A stretch of DNA of 60,565 bases, from positions 1-60,565 of the forward strand of contig CAKOXV010000009.1 of the NCBI GenBank assembly GCA_934130355.1, read 5' to 3'. The DNA comes from an uncultured Clostridia bacterium (GTDB lineage: Bacteria > Bacillota > Clostridia > TANB77 > CAG-508). The notes under the pieces were generated by a model. The model did no database searches, was not told the DNA's origin, and worked only from the letters and a program-made list of their open reading frames with translations. A program made the translations under genes and the position numbers. Position 1 is the stretch's first letter. The number at the start of each line of letters is the position of its first letter. This document shows, piece by piece, positions 9,531 through 17,045 of the stretch.

Positions 9531-9628
9531 TTTTTTCACTCCATATTTTTTTATCTTATCGTATCTTGCTTATTATAACAATTTTCTACAATAAAGGCAA
9601 CACCTTTTAGTAATTTTTTAATAAAGTT

Positions 9629-10005
9629 ATAATTAAACATTTTTTCTAAATCCCTAAGAGCCTTCAGCCTCACTTGGCACCATACATATATATTGAATAA
9701 TGAAAAATTTTGTGCATCTAAACTTGAGTATAGAAAATCTTAAAGTACAAACGGAGGAATGCTCACGTCAAAAATGAATATATTACTATTCCATGGCAAA
9801 AACATAGCTAGGGTCTTCGTCGGGGGTCTTTGCCTTATTCCATAGTAACATATTCATTTTTGGACTAAGTGAGAGAGGCTCGAATTGTACTTTTAGATTT
9901 TATGCGAAAGTTTAGCTTGTCCAAAATTTGGAATGTTTTCAATATATATGTATGGTACCAAGTGAGGCTGAAGGCTCTTAGTGATTTATGGAAATGTTCA
10001 AATTA
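9629..10005. repeat. Long palindromic intergenic element, copy A
   Basis: A complete copy of the five-copy family. The conserved core runs from 9681 (CATACATATATATTGAATAA) to 9954 (AATATATATGTATG). It is flanked by arms that are inverted copies of each other (AAGAGCCTTCAGCCTCACTT on the left), perfect for about 20-25 bp next to the core and then decaying outward. The core is itself an imperfect inverted repeat. Its tip reads CTAGGGTCTTCGTCGGGGGT. This fills the gap between the phosphodiester glycosidase gene and sigH; I see no gene in it. Confidence 0.9.
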
Positions 10006-10029
10006 TTGACTTGTGAACAAAACAAAATA

Positions 10030-10060
10030 AAATAAAAGCACTGTAAATCTGTGCTTTTAT
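10030..10060 (-). terminator. Terminator of sigH
   Basis: Minus-strand AAAAGCAC pairs with GTGCTTTT, then a T-rich tail. The stem begins within the sigH stop codon. Confidence 0.85.
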
Positions 10061-10686
10061 CCTATATTTTCTTTTATTTTATTAGCTTTTTTTCTAATTC
10101 TTTGTATTGCAGTATCAACAGATTTAATTTTAGTATTTAATTTTTCTGCTATTGCTGCATACGTTTTTCCTTTTTCATATTCATATAAAACTTGTAGTTC
10201 AAAATCGCTTAAATTATCTTTTATTTTGTTTTCTATACTTTCAAAATACTCTCTGTCAGCAATTATATCTGATGGATCATCTAATGTTTTTACATCAAGA
10301 ATATCCATTTTATCCATATCTTCATTGTCATCATAAGCAGCAGCATTTAGAGATATAGATGAATTTAATGGTATATGTTTTTGCCTATTTGAATTTTTTA
10401 CTGCTGTAATCAACTGTCTTTCTATACACATATTTGCAAAAGTTTTAAAAGAGTTTTGTTTCTCTAAATCATAAGATTTTACGGCTTTATATAATCCTAT
10501 CATTCCTTCTTGAATCATATCCTCTTTTTCCGCACCTACCATAAAAAATTTGTTGGCTTTCATGCTTACTACATCATTGTATCTTTCTATTAAGCAGTCT
10601 AATGCCTTTGTATCCTCATGTTTTATATTTTCTATTAACTTTTCGTCTGTCATAAGTGTATATTCATTATCATTAATCGAAAACAT
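10057..10686 (-). CDS. sigH: RNA polymerase sporulation sigma factor SigH
   Basis: Sigma-H (sigma-30) directs early stationary-phase and sporulation transcription. The 209-aa protein aligns by eye with Bacillus SigH: ALDCLIERYNDVV, the region 2 core EDMIQEGMIGLYKAV, FKTFANMCIERQLITAVK, RQKHIPLNSSISL and a region 4 helix-turn-helix TYAAIAEKLNTKIKSVDTA. The start has an AAGGAGG site. A strong sigma-A promoter lies inside the 3' end of murI (10712-10740). Its presence with spoIIE and a PdaB-like protein marks the organism as a probable spore former. Confidence 0.95.
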   Translation of the reverse strand: MFSINDNEYTLMTDEKLIENIKHEDTKALDCLIERYNDVVSMKANKFFMVGAEKEDMIQEGMIGLYKAVKSYDLEKQNSFKTFANMCIERQLITAVKNSNRQKHIPLNSSISLNAAAYDDNEDMDKMDILDVKTLDDPSDIIADREYFESIENKIKDNLSDFELQVLYEYEKGKTYAAIAEKLNTKIKSVDTAIQRIRKKANKIKENIG

Positions 10687-10711
10687 ATTTCCTCCTTAAT
10701 CTTATATTGCT

Positions 10712-10740
10712 ATTATAGCCTCAAATTGCTTGTATGTCAA
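10712..10740 (-). promoter_or_regulatory. Sigma-A promoter for sigH
   Basis: Minus-strand TTGACA and TATAAT with a 17-bp spacer, overlapping the last codons of murI. This is a consensus promoter. Confidence 0.8.
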
Positions 10741-11503
10741 GGTTTTCGTTTAAAATATTTTTTGCATTATTTTTAAATTCTTTTTCTGGTTTTGTTAATT
10801 CAATTTTTTCAATTGTTTTTCTATTTTTATTTTCTAAATCATTCTCTTTTAAGTAACGTTTTAGATAATTTGCGACTGTTACACCTGTATTTATAAGATT
10901 TACATCATATCCTAATTCTTCTTTTATTATTTTTTCATAAATTGGATAATGTGTACATCCTAATATTATTTTGTTTATCTTATTTTTCTTAAATGGTTCC
11001 ATATATTCTTTTATTACTTTTCTGCCTTCTTTACTTTGTGCTTTTCCTTCTTCTGCTATAGTTGCAAGCATTGGACATGCTTTGTTTACAACTTCTATTT
11101 CAGGCATTTTTTCTTTTAACTTGTTCTCCCACGCTCCACTTCTTATAGTTCCTTCTGTTGCAATTACTCCTATTTGTTTCCAACCTTGTTTTTCTACATA
11201 TTCAACTGTTGGTTCTATTATTCCTATTATTGGAATGTCAAATTCTTTTTTTAATACATCTATTGCTTGACTTGTTACTGTTCCACACGCTATTACTATT
11301 ACTTTAACTTGTTGTTTTATTAATGTTTTTGCATTTTGTATTGCAAATTCTATAATTTCTTCTTTACTTCTATTTCCATAAGGAAAATTTTTAGTATCCC
11401 CTAAATAAATTATATTTTCTTCTGGTAAAATTTTTCTAACTTCAGCTAATACTGTTAGCCCTCCAACTCCAGAGTCAAATATTCCTATTGATTGTTCGTT
11501 CAT
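10721..11503 (-). CDS. murI: Glutamate racemase
   Basis: MurI interconverts L- and D-glutamate and supplies D-Glu for peptidoglycan. The 260-aa protein has IGIFDSGVGGLTV at the N-terminus, the ligand loop YLGDTKNFPYGNRS, and the two catalytic cysteines in VIACGTVTS and LGCTHYPI. In most family members the first motif is ACNT; here the Asn is Gly (ACGT), a mild departure near the active site. Length is normal. It has its own promoter at 11524-11552. Confidence 0.95.
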   Translation of the reverse strand: MNEQSIGIFDSGVGGLTVLAEVRKILPEENIIYLGDTKNFPYGNRSKEEIIEFAIQNAKTLIKQQVKVIVIACGTVTSQAIDVLKKEFDIPIIGIIEPTVEYVEKQGWKQIGVIATEGTIRSGAWENKLKEKMPEIEVVNKACPMLATIAEEGKAQSKEGRKVIKEYMEPFKKNKINKIILGCTHYPIYEKIIKEELGYDVNLINTGVTVANYLKRYLKENDLENKNRKTIEKIELTKPEKEFKNNAKNILNENLDIQAI

Positions 11504-11523
11504 TTTTTCCTCCTTGCCTAATT

Positions 11524-11552
11524 ATTATACAATATTTTTCTATCCTAAACAA
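11524..11552 (-). promoter_or_regulatory. Sigma-A promoter for murI
   Basis: Minus-strand TTGTTT and TATAAT with a 17-bp spacer, about 20 bp before the start codon region. Confidence 0.6.
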
Positions 11553-11621
11553 TAGCATTTTTTATGTTTTTTCATATTATATACTAATAAAGGCAAATGC
11601 CTGAAGAAAGGAAGTTTTTAT

Positions 11622-12086
11622 ATGGAAATAGATGAAAAAAAACCTGATATGCATCCAATTGTTGATATAGATGGATTTATAGCTAATGGAAAACAATTTG
11701 ATCTAGAAATAACTTTAGCAAATGATCACAGAGACGTTATCTTCGGAGTTGTTAAAGACTGCTTCAAAGAGCCTGTAAGAGATGCTGTTGTCAAATTAGT
11801 TGAAGTTGAACACAAATATGGTAAAAAAGAAATAAAACCTGTTTCTCATACATTTACTAATAAAAATGGTGAGTTTGTTTTCGGACCTTTATGTCCTAAC
11901 AAAAAATATGCTATACAAATTTGGAAAGATGATGTAAAACATGTTAAAATTTGTGCTAAAACTAATATTGATGCAAAATGTCTAAAAGGTATCACACTTG
12001 ATTGTGACTGTGATAAGGATTTTGGATTACCACCTCAAGATGAATGTTCTTGCGGAAATCCAGAGTGTAATAAACCAGGATTTTAG
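11622..12086 (+). CDS. Carboxypeptidase-regulatory-like (beta-sandwich) domain protein with Cys-rich tail
   Basis: A 154-aa protein on the plus strand, divergent from murI. Residues about 35-115 look like a CarboxypepD_reg/CNA-B type beta sandwich: VIFGVVKDCFKEPVRDAVVKL, then TFTNKNGEFVFGPL and YAIQIWK. The last 30 residues are Cys-rich (CDCDKDFG...CSCGNPECNKPGF) and could bind metal or crosslink. There is no signal peptide. Similar small proteins occur in clostridia and some are spore- or surface-associated, but I cannot assign a role. GAAAGGAAG precedes the ATG. It ends at a bidirectional terminator. Confidence 0.75.
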   Translation: MEIDEKKPDMHPIVDIDGFIANGKQFDLEITLANDHRDVIFGVVKDCFKEPVRDAVVKLVEVEHKYGKKEIKPVSHTFTNKNGEFVFGPLCPNKKYAIQIWKDDVKHVKICAKTNIDAKCLKGITLDCDCDKDFGLPPQDECSCGNPECNKPGF

Positions 12087-12104
12087 ATGCATAATTATAA
12101 AATG

Positions 12105-12134
12105 AAAAAGACCTCTTTTTAGAAGTCTTTTTCT
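12105..12134 (+). terminator. Bidirectional terminator
   Basis: AAAAAGACCTC pairs with GAAGTCTTTTT around a six-base loop. It serves the plus-strand gene and the convergent small gene. Confidence 0.85.
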
Positions 12135-12144
12135 ATTTTGTTTA

Positions 12145-12282
12145 TTACATAAGTCCCATTCTTTTTGCCCATTGTTTGCCTTTTTTAGTAATTTTTTTAG
12201 TAGTCATTCCATTTTCAGCACAAACCATCCAAACTCCAGTTGTTATTATTCCTCCTACAACCAAACCTTTAACGAATTTCAT
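12145..12282 (-). CDS. Small membrane protein (45 aa)
   Basis: A short open frame with an excellent AGGAGG ribosome site 10 nt before ATG. The product begins MKFVKGLVVGGIITTGVWMV, one short hydrophobic segment (about residues 5-22), followed by a very basic tail rich in Lys (TTKKITKKGKQWAKRMG). This is the layout of small single-pass membrane proteins common in Firmicutes. I do not recognise the family. It is followed by the TauE/SafE genes' intergenic space upstream and a terminator downstream. Confidence 0.75.
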   Translation of the reverse strand: MKFVKGLVVGGIITTGVWMVCAENGMTTKKITKKGKQWAKRMGLM

Positions 12283-12316
12283 AATAAATCAGCCTCCTGT
12301 TATTTATTTTTATATA

Positions 12317-12694
12317 TTATTTCTTTTTCTTGTTTAATTTATACTCTTTAAATAAGGTATATATTTCATGAATAGCAATAATTGCCAAAAAATACCCATA
12401 AAGTTTTTGAAGTTTTGTTACTTCTAATTCATTTGATATTGTTGCACCTATAATAGCACCTAAAATTCCAAATAATGATACTATTACAGCCAATTTAGTA
12501 TTAATGTTCTTTTCTTTGTAATTCACAATTATTGATGAAACAGCTGTTGGAACAAAATATATTAAATTTGTTGCTTGGGCAATATGTTGTTCTAATCCTG
12601 CAAATCTATTTAGTAAGAAAATTAAGATAGTTCCACCGCCCATTCCTATTCCACTAAAAATTCCAGAAAACATGCCTATAAAAATTTCTTTCAT
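12317..12694 (-). CDS. TauE/SafE (TSUP) family permease, half-size
   Basis: A 125-aa integral membrane protein with about four predicted membrane segments. It has the TSUP hallmark of a glycine-rich first helix (GMFSGIFSGIGMGGGTILIF). Full TauE/SafE transporters are about 250 aa with eight segments made of two repeats; this gene covers one repeat. The neighbouring upstream gene encodes the other half, 17 bp away. The pair probably forms a heterodimeric exporter of small anions such as sulfite or sulfoacetate; the substrate is inferred from the family only. Confidence 0.85.
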   Translation of the reverse strand: MKEIFIGMFSGIFSGIGMGGGTILIFLLNRFAGLEQHIAQATNLIYFVPTAVSSIIVNYKEKNINTKLAVIVSLFGILGAIIGATISNELEVTKLQKLYGYFLAIIAIHEIYTLFKEYKLNKKKK

Positions 12695-12711
12695 ATTAGC
12701 CTCATTTCTTT

Positions 12712-13056
12712 TTAAAAAATCATTTTATAAGATGCATAAATTAAAAAACAAATAAAAGCAATTTTTAATATATAGTCTGGCACTTTTTTTAAAATTTTTG
12801 CACCAAAATATCCTCCAATAATTCCACCAATAGCACAAAGAATTCCAATATTCCAATTTATATAATTATTTTTATAATAAAAAACGCTACTTGCTATTAC
12901 CATTGCTAACATTGAGCAAAGTGATGTTGCTCTTGCTTTTTTAGGGTCAATTTTTAATAAGTACACATATGCTGGTACAAGTAACATTCCTCCACCTGTT
13001 CCAAAAAGTCCACATATTATTCCTGCCAACAACCCTATTATTATTTTGATTACCAT
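12712..13056 (-). CDS. TauE/SafE (TSUP) family permease, half-size partner
   Basis: The second half-size TSUP gene (114 aa, about four membrane segments). It begins MVIKIIIGLLAGIICGLFGTGGGMLLVPAY, where GTGGG matches the repeat signature. A KKARATSL loop follows, which is typical of the first repeat. The ATG at 13056 is chosen over an upstream TTG because AGATGGTG lies at the right distance. It is translated just ahead of the other half, which supports co-assembly. Confidence 0.85.
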   Translation of the reverse strand: MVIKIIIGLLAGIICGLFGTGGGMLLVPAYVYLLKIDPKKARATSLCSMLAMVIASSVFYYKNNYINWNIGILCAIGGIIGGYFGAKILKKVPDYILKIAFICFLIYASYKMIF

Positions 13057-13083
13057 ATTCACACCATCTATCAAATAAAATAA

Positions 13084-13115
13084 AAATAGAAAGAAGTTTC
13101 CTTTCTTTCTATTTT
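13084..13115 (-). terminator. Terminator of rarA
   Basis: Minus-strand AAATAGAAAGAA pairs with TTCTTTCTATTT and is followed by T-rich sequence. Confidence 0.85.
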
Positions 13116-13125
13116 TTCCATTTTT

Positions 13126-14367
13126 TTATTTTATATTCTCATCTTTTATATAATATTTTGTTCCTACCATTTTATCTGGCAAATACTGTTGTTCTACCCA
13201 ATGGCCTGGAAAATCATGTGGATATAAATATCCTTCACTATATCCTAATTCTTTCATTTTTTCTATTGGTGCATTTCTGATATGCATAGGAATTTCTCCT
13301 GTATCTGAATTAGCAACATCTTCTAGTGCTTTATTTATTCCTAAATAAGTAGCATTTGATTTTTTACAATTTGCAACATATACCGCTGCTTCGGCTAATA
13401 GTATTCTTGCTTCTGGCATTCCTATCATATTTATTGCTTGCATTGCTGATGTAGCTAAAATAAGAGCTTGTGGATCTGCTAACCCTACATCTTCTGATGC
13501 ACATATTACAATTCTTCTTGCTAAAAACACTGGGTCTTCTCCACCATTTAGTGCTCTTGCTAAATACAATAATGTAGCATCTGGGTCTGAACCTCTCATT
13601 GATTTTATAAATGCACTTATATTGTCATAGTGTGTATCTCCATTTTTATCAAATATAGCCTTTCTATTTTGTATACTATTTTTTATTACTTCATCTGTGA
13701 TATGAATATATCCATCTGATTCCATATTTGTCGTTAATACTGCAACTTCAAGCCCATTTAATGCTGTTCTTACATCACCATTTGCTATATTCGCAATTTT
13801 TCTTAATGTACTATCTTCTATTTTTATGTTATATTCTCCAAGTCCATCTTTTCTTACTAATGCGTTTTTTAAGATTTGATAAATATTTTCTTCTGTTAAT
13901 GGCTCTAATTTTATTACCATTGATCTTGATATTAACGCCTTGTTTACCTCAAAATATGGATTTTCTGTTGTTGCACCTATTAAAATTATTGTTCCATTTT
14001 CTACATAAGGTAATAATGCATCTTGTTGTAATTTATTAAATCTATGTATCTCATCAATAAATAATATACTTTTTCCTGCCGGATTTAGCATAAAATTCTT
14101 TGTTTCTTCAACTACTTTCTTGATGTCTGCAACTCCTGCTGTTACTGCATTTATTTTATAAAATTTATATTTTGTTGTTTCACTTATTACTTTTGCTAAT
14201 GATGTTTTTCCGCATCCTGGGGGTCCAAATAATATTATGCTAGAAAGTCTGTCTGCTTTTATTGTTCTATATAATATTTTTCCAACACCTATAACATGTT
14301 CTTGACCAACATATTCTTCTAATGTTTTAGGTCTCATTCTATATGCTAATGGTTGTGCCTGTTCCAT
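13126..14367 (-). CDS. rarA: Replication-associated recombination protein A (AAA+ ATPase)
   Basis: RarA/MgsA is a clamp-loader-like AAA+ ATPase that acts at stalled forks. The 413-aa protein begins MEQAQPLAYRMRPKTLEEYVGQ and has Walker A (FGPPGCGKTSLAK), Walker B (SILFIDEIHRFNKLQQDALLPYVE), sensor 1 (LIGATTENPYFEV) and the family C-terminal region (RGSDPDATLLYLARAL, EDVGLADPQA). Length matches orthologues. It has a consensus promoter and is divergent from ruvA, so two branch or fork-processing genes share one control region. Confidence 0.96.
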   Translation of the reverse strand: MEQAQPLAYRMRPKTLEEYVGQEHVIGVGKILYRTIKADRLSSIILFGPPGCGKTSLAKVISETTKYKFYKINAVTAGVADIKKVVEETKNFMLNPAGKSILFIDEIHRFNKLQQDALLPYVENGTIILIGATTENPYFEVNKALISRSMVIKLEPLTEENIYQILKNALVRKDGLGEYNIKIEDSTLRKIANIANGDVRTALNGLEVAVLTTNMESDGYIHITDEVIKNSIQNRKAIFDKNGDTHYDNISAFIKSMRGSDPDATLLYLARALNGGEDPVFLARRIVICASEDVGLADPQALILATSAMQAINMIGMPEARILLAEAAVYVANCKKSNATYLGINKALEDVANSDTGEIPMHIRNAPIEKMKELGYSEGYLYPHDFPGHWVEQQYLPDKMVGTKYYIKDENIK

Positions 14368-14397
14368 AATTTTCTCCTTTATATTTATAGTGTCTCA

Positions 14398-14426
14398 ATT
14401 ATAAAACCTTATTATTTTTTTGTCAA
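14398..14426 (-). promoter_or_regulatory. Sigma-A promoter for rarA
   Basis: Minus-strand TTGACA and TATAAT with a 17-bp spacer, perfect consensus. Confidence 0.85.
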
Positions 14427-14466
14427 TATTATTTCATATTTTTCGAACATTTTTTTGCAAAAGTAC

Positions 14467-14495
14467 TTGATTTTTATAATCTCAAATAGTATAAT
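14467..14495 (+). promoter_or_regulatory. Sigma-A promoter for ruvA
   Basis: Plus-strand TTGATT and TATAAT with a 17-bp spacer, 25 bp before the ATG. Confidence 0.75.
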
Positions 14496-14519
14496 TAGAC
14501 AAGATGAAAGGAGAACATT

Positions 14520-15122
14520 ATGTTTGCTTATATTAAAGGATCTTTAGAAATGAAGTTAAAAAATTATATAGTTATAGATGTTGGTGGTCTTGGATATAAA
14601 GTATTTATGGCCGAAAACTCAATAAATTCTATTGGAGAAATTGGAGATAATGTAAAAGTTTTTACATATTACAGAGTTAGAGAAGATGATATTAGTATTT
14701 TTGGTTTTAAAACTCAAGAAGAACTTAGAATGTTTGAACTTCTTTTGTCTGTTAGTGGTGTCGGAGCAAAAAGCGCATTAGCTATGCTTTCATGTATTGA
14801 ACCTTCAGATTTTGCAATTGCCGTAATTTCTAATAATGTAAAATTACTTACTCAAATTCCTGGTATTGGTACAAAATCTGCTCAAAGAATCATTTTAGAG
14901 TTGAAAGATAAACTTAAGGCAGAACAAAATGAAGAACAAATTACAGAAACAAAAATCAAATCAGTAAAAATTAATGAAAATGTACAAGAAGCAATTTCTG
15001 GACTTATGGTTCTTGGATTTTCACGAAAAGAAATTGAAAAAGCTTTTGAGCATCTTACTGTTGAGACATTATCTGTTGAAGAACTAATCAGAAAAGGATT
15101 AATTTTATTATCTAATAAATAA
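14520..15122 (+). CDS. ruvA: Holliday junction branch migration protein RuvA
   Basis: RuvA binds four-way junctions and loads the RuvB motor. The 200-aa protein has the N-terminal OB fold (MFAYIKGSLEMKLKNYIVIDVGGLGYKV, YYRVREDDISIFGF), two helix-hairpin-helix motifs (LLSVSGVGAKSALAML and LTQIPGIGTKSAQRII) and a C-terminal RuvB-binding domain (VQEAISGLMVLGFSRKEIEKA). GAAAGGAG precedes the start. It is a single-gene transcript: a strong terminator follows and ruvB is not adjacent, unlike in many bacteria. Confidence 0.97.
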   Translation: MFAYIKGSLEMKLKNYIVIDVGGLGYKVFMAENSINSIGEIGDNVKVFTYYRVREDDISIFGFKTQEELRMFELLLSVSGVGAKSALAMLSCIEPSDFAIAVISNNVKLLTQIPGIGTKSAQRIILELKDKLKAEQNEEQITETKIKSVKINENVQEAISGLMVLGFSRKEIEKAFEHLTVETLSVEELIRKGLILLSNK

Positions 15123-15126
15123 TGCC

Positions 15127-15168
15127 AAAAAGAGCAAGCAACCTATCAGGTGCTTGCTCTTTGGTTTT
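15127..15168 (+). terminator. Terminator of ruvA
   Basis: AAAGAGCAAGCA pairs with TGCTTGCTCTTT, then GGTTTTT. Confidence 0.9.
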
Positions 15169-15182
15169 TCAGAAGGAAAGCT

Positions 15183-15614
15183 TCACTTCTGAATATGAGC
15201 TTGGGATTTTTTGAGCTTATAAATATTTCTTGCCATTATTTTGACTAATCTAGTCAAATTGCAAAAAATATAATAAATTAACCCCAATACTCCCATGCGG
15301 CTTCCATAGACAATTCCGTGGTTCAGTACTTGTCCACCTCTGGACTTATCCAAAGTAGCTAATACCCTACCAAGAGGACTATAATCACTCAGCGAAAGCA
15401 TTTCCTCTTGACAATTTTCATACCCACTTTGAATTGCTTCCAAATCTGGCTCTCCGTACTTTACAGAACTTGCCACCTGGTTTTTTTCATGGTAAATTTC
15501 CTCATACCGTGTAATTTCACTGTTCACAAACAGGAAAAACAGTATGATTATTACCAATGCGAAAAACATCGCATGGTAATTAGGGGTTTTTAACTTCTTA
15601 GTTGCCTTTTTCAT
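15183..15614 (-). CDS. Hypothetical membrane protein, atypical base composition
   Basis: I do not recognise this 143-aa protein. One clear membrane segment lies near the N-terminus (HAMFFALVIIILFFLFV), and a second weaker one lies near residues 105-125 (GVLGLIYYIFCNL). Between them is a hydrophilic stretch with SLSDYSPLGRVLATLDKSRGGQ. The gene is visibly less AT-rich than its neighbours and uses codons such as CGG and CGC that are nearly absent elsewhere, so recent transfer is likely. The ATG at 15614 (GAGGGAA site) is preferred over an ATG 11 codons upstream. A promoter (TTGAAA, 18 bp, TATAAT) precedes it. Confidence 0.6.
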   Translation of the reverse strand: MKKATKKLKTPNYHAMFFALVIIILFFLFVNSEITRYEEIYHEKNQVASSVKYGEPDLEAIQSGYENCQEEMLSLSDYSPLGRVLATLDKSRGGQVLNHGIVYGSRMGVLGLIYYIFCNLTRLVKIMARNIYKLKKSQAHIQK

Positions 15615-15739
15615 AATATGATGTTCCCTCACTTTTAACCAATACATTGGCCTTTTTTCAACTTGTAAGCTTTGCCTACATATTTAAATTATAGCATATT
15701 TTTAAAAATTTTTTCAACATTTTATATAAATTAAAAATA

Positions 15740-15772
15740 AAAAAATTGTCTTAATAAGATAATTTTTATTTA
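15740..15772 (-). terminator. Terminator of oapA
   Basis: Minus-strand AAAATTATCTT pairs with AAGACAATTTT, followed by T7. It overlaps the oapA stop. Confidence 0.75.
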
Positions 15773-16305
15773 TATATTTTATTTAAAATTATACCTACAA
15801 AATGAACTATTTGTGTAGAATTATTATTTGCTACTTCTTTTCCTAATGCTTTCCCACCAACAGTCAAAGATGCAACAACAGCACTAATTATAAATTGTAG
15901 GTTTGCTCCTGTTTTTTCAGTAAGCTTTGCAGAAATCATAGCACTTATCGCTCCACTTAATACTCCACATACGTCTCCTATAACGTCTGCACATATATTT
16001 GCTACTTTTGTAGCATTTTTTATCAATTTTATTGATGTTTTAGCTCCATTAATTTTTTTGGTTGCTTTAGCATGAAACTCTTCTTCATTTGCAACCGTTA
16101 CTGCAACACCTATAATATCAAATATTATTCCTACTGCAACAACTAAAATTAGTATAAATATTGATGCTACTAAATTTAAATTTGATACACCATATGTTGA
16201 AATATACGAAAAACATATTGATAATATAAATGTTGTTATAAACACTTGTATAAACCACTTAAGTTTCGAGTGTTCTTTTTCTTTTCTTTTTGAGTTTTTG
16301 CTCAT
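15766..16305 (-). CDS. oapA: OLE-associated membrane protein OapA (DUF21/CorB-like transmembrane protein)
   Basis: A 179-aa protein with a basic N-terminus and about four membrane segments (WFIQVFITTFILSICFSY; LVASIFILILVVAVGIIFDIIGVAVTV; GVLSGAISAMISA; FIISAVVASLTVGG). The stretch GVAVTVANEEEFHAKATKKINGAK resembles the DUF21 membrane domain of CorB/CNNM-type Mg2+ proteins, but no CBS domains follow. In known OLE loci a protein of this size and type is encoded directly after the OLE RNA, binds it and holds it at the membrane. Here a structured RNA of about 570 nt with its own promoter and terminator lies immediately upstream, which is the basis of the name. GGAGAAGG precedes the ATG. Confidence 0.75.
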   Translation of the reverse strand: MSKNSKRKEKEHSKLKWFIQVFITTFILSICFSYISTYGVSNLNLVASIFILILVVAVGIIFDIIGVAVTVANEEEFHAKATKKINGAKTSIKLIKNATKVANICADVIGDVCGVLSGAISAMISAKLTEKTGANLQFIISAVVASLTVGGKALGKEVANNNSTQIVHFVGIILNKIYK

Positions 16306-16326
16306 TTAGTTAATCCTTCTCCTTTA

Positions 16327-16350
16327 CAAAAAAAGTGCATATATGCACCT
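16327..16350 (-). terminator. Terminator at 3' end of OLE RNA
   Basis: Minus-strand GGTGCATATATGCAC is a near-perfect hairpin followed by T7, just before the oapA ribosome site. Partial read-through could feed oapA. Confidence 0.85.
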
Positions 16351-16895
16351 TTTTAATCTAATAATATAAAAAGCAAGATGGTAAAATCTAAGTAAATTTT
16401 ACGGTTTAGGTCTAGTTGAATTTCTCTATTCTTTACTATATATTGCTATATAGCTGTTTCCATTTAAAAGAATATCTACATATTTCATTAGACACTAGAT
16501 CGCCACTTAAGTCCGTACCTTAATCCTTAGATTTCTATGCCTCTTTTTAAAGCAAACATTCTAGAAGTTTTCCTTGACATACTATCTTTATTGTTAGTCT
16601 TTTTTGCAAATATAATTTCATAGTCTATTAATCCCAATATATTCACTCAAGACAGGCTACTCTATGTATATTGTGTCTTGGCACTCACATAGGTTTTCTT
16701 AAAATATTTTTAAGCCTCCACGAAACTAGGGGGTTCATACATATGCCATTATGCAATACCCTGATTTCTTTCCTCCCTGCTCACACGCAAAACCGGCATT
16801 TCGCGCACAAACAAGAAACTTCATCGGTATGCCCTTTAGTGGATTTTTAGCCCCACCCTCGCAATAATTAGTACGACTAGAATAATGCACCATCG
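16327..16895 (-). ncRNA. ole: OLE RNA (ornate, large, extremophilic)
   Basis: A stretch of about 570 nt without an open frame, far richer in G and C than ordinary spacers, lies between tmk and the OapA-like gene. On the minus strand it starts after a consensus promoter (predicted start about 16895) and contains the G-rich block GAGGGTGGGGC near its 5' end. It then has TTGTGCGCGAAATGCCGG, CCCCCTAGTTTCGTGGAGG and GTACGGACTTAAGTGGCGAT, and ends in a terminator hairpin. Size, position directly ahead of a small DUF21-like membrane protein, and strand all match OLE RNA loci. OLE ribonucleoprotein is known to be membrane-bound and linked to alcohol, cold and Mg2+ stress. I could not run a covariance model, so identity rests on context and size. 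Confidence 0.75.
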
Positions 16896-16901
16896 TTTTC
16901 T

Positions 16902-16929
16902 ATTATAACATTTTTACAGTTTTTTTCAA
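16902..16929 (-). promoter_or_regulatory. Sigma-A promoter for OLE RNA
   Basis: Minus-strand TTGAAA and TATAAT with a 16-bp spacer. Confidence 0.75.
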
Positions 16930-17045
16930 ATTCCTTTTTGGCATTTATTTCCTTTTCTTAGTCAAATTGCATTGGTTTTATTTGCTGTTTTATACCATAT
17001 TTACTTTTTTACTCTTTTTTACTGGATTTTTCTCTAGTTTTCATT

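Noticed and set aside
9629..10005. Palindromic element as a CRISPR array or a classic insertion sequence
   Set aside because: No regularly spaced direct repeats and no open frame; the structure is one long inverted repeat.
16400..16900. OLE region as a group II intron (GTGCGCGAAATG resembles an intron 5' end)
   Set aside because: No domain V hairpin, no reverse transcriptase, and the region has its own promoter and terminator before a DUF21-like gene, which fits OLE better.
16400..16900. OLE region as tmRNA or RNase P RNA
   Set aside because: No tag frame, no CCA-ended tRNA-like part and none of the RNase P core motifs were seen.
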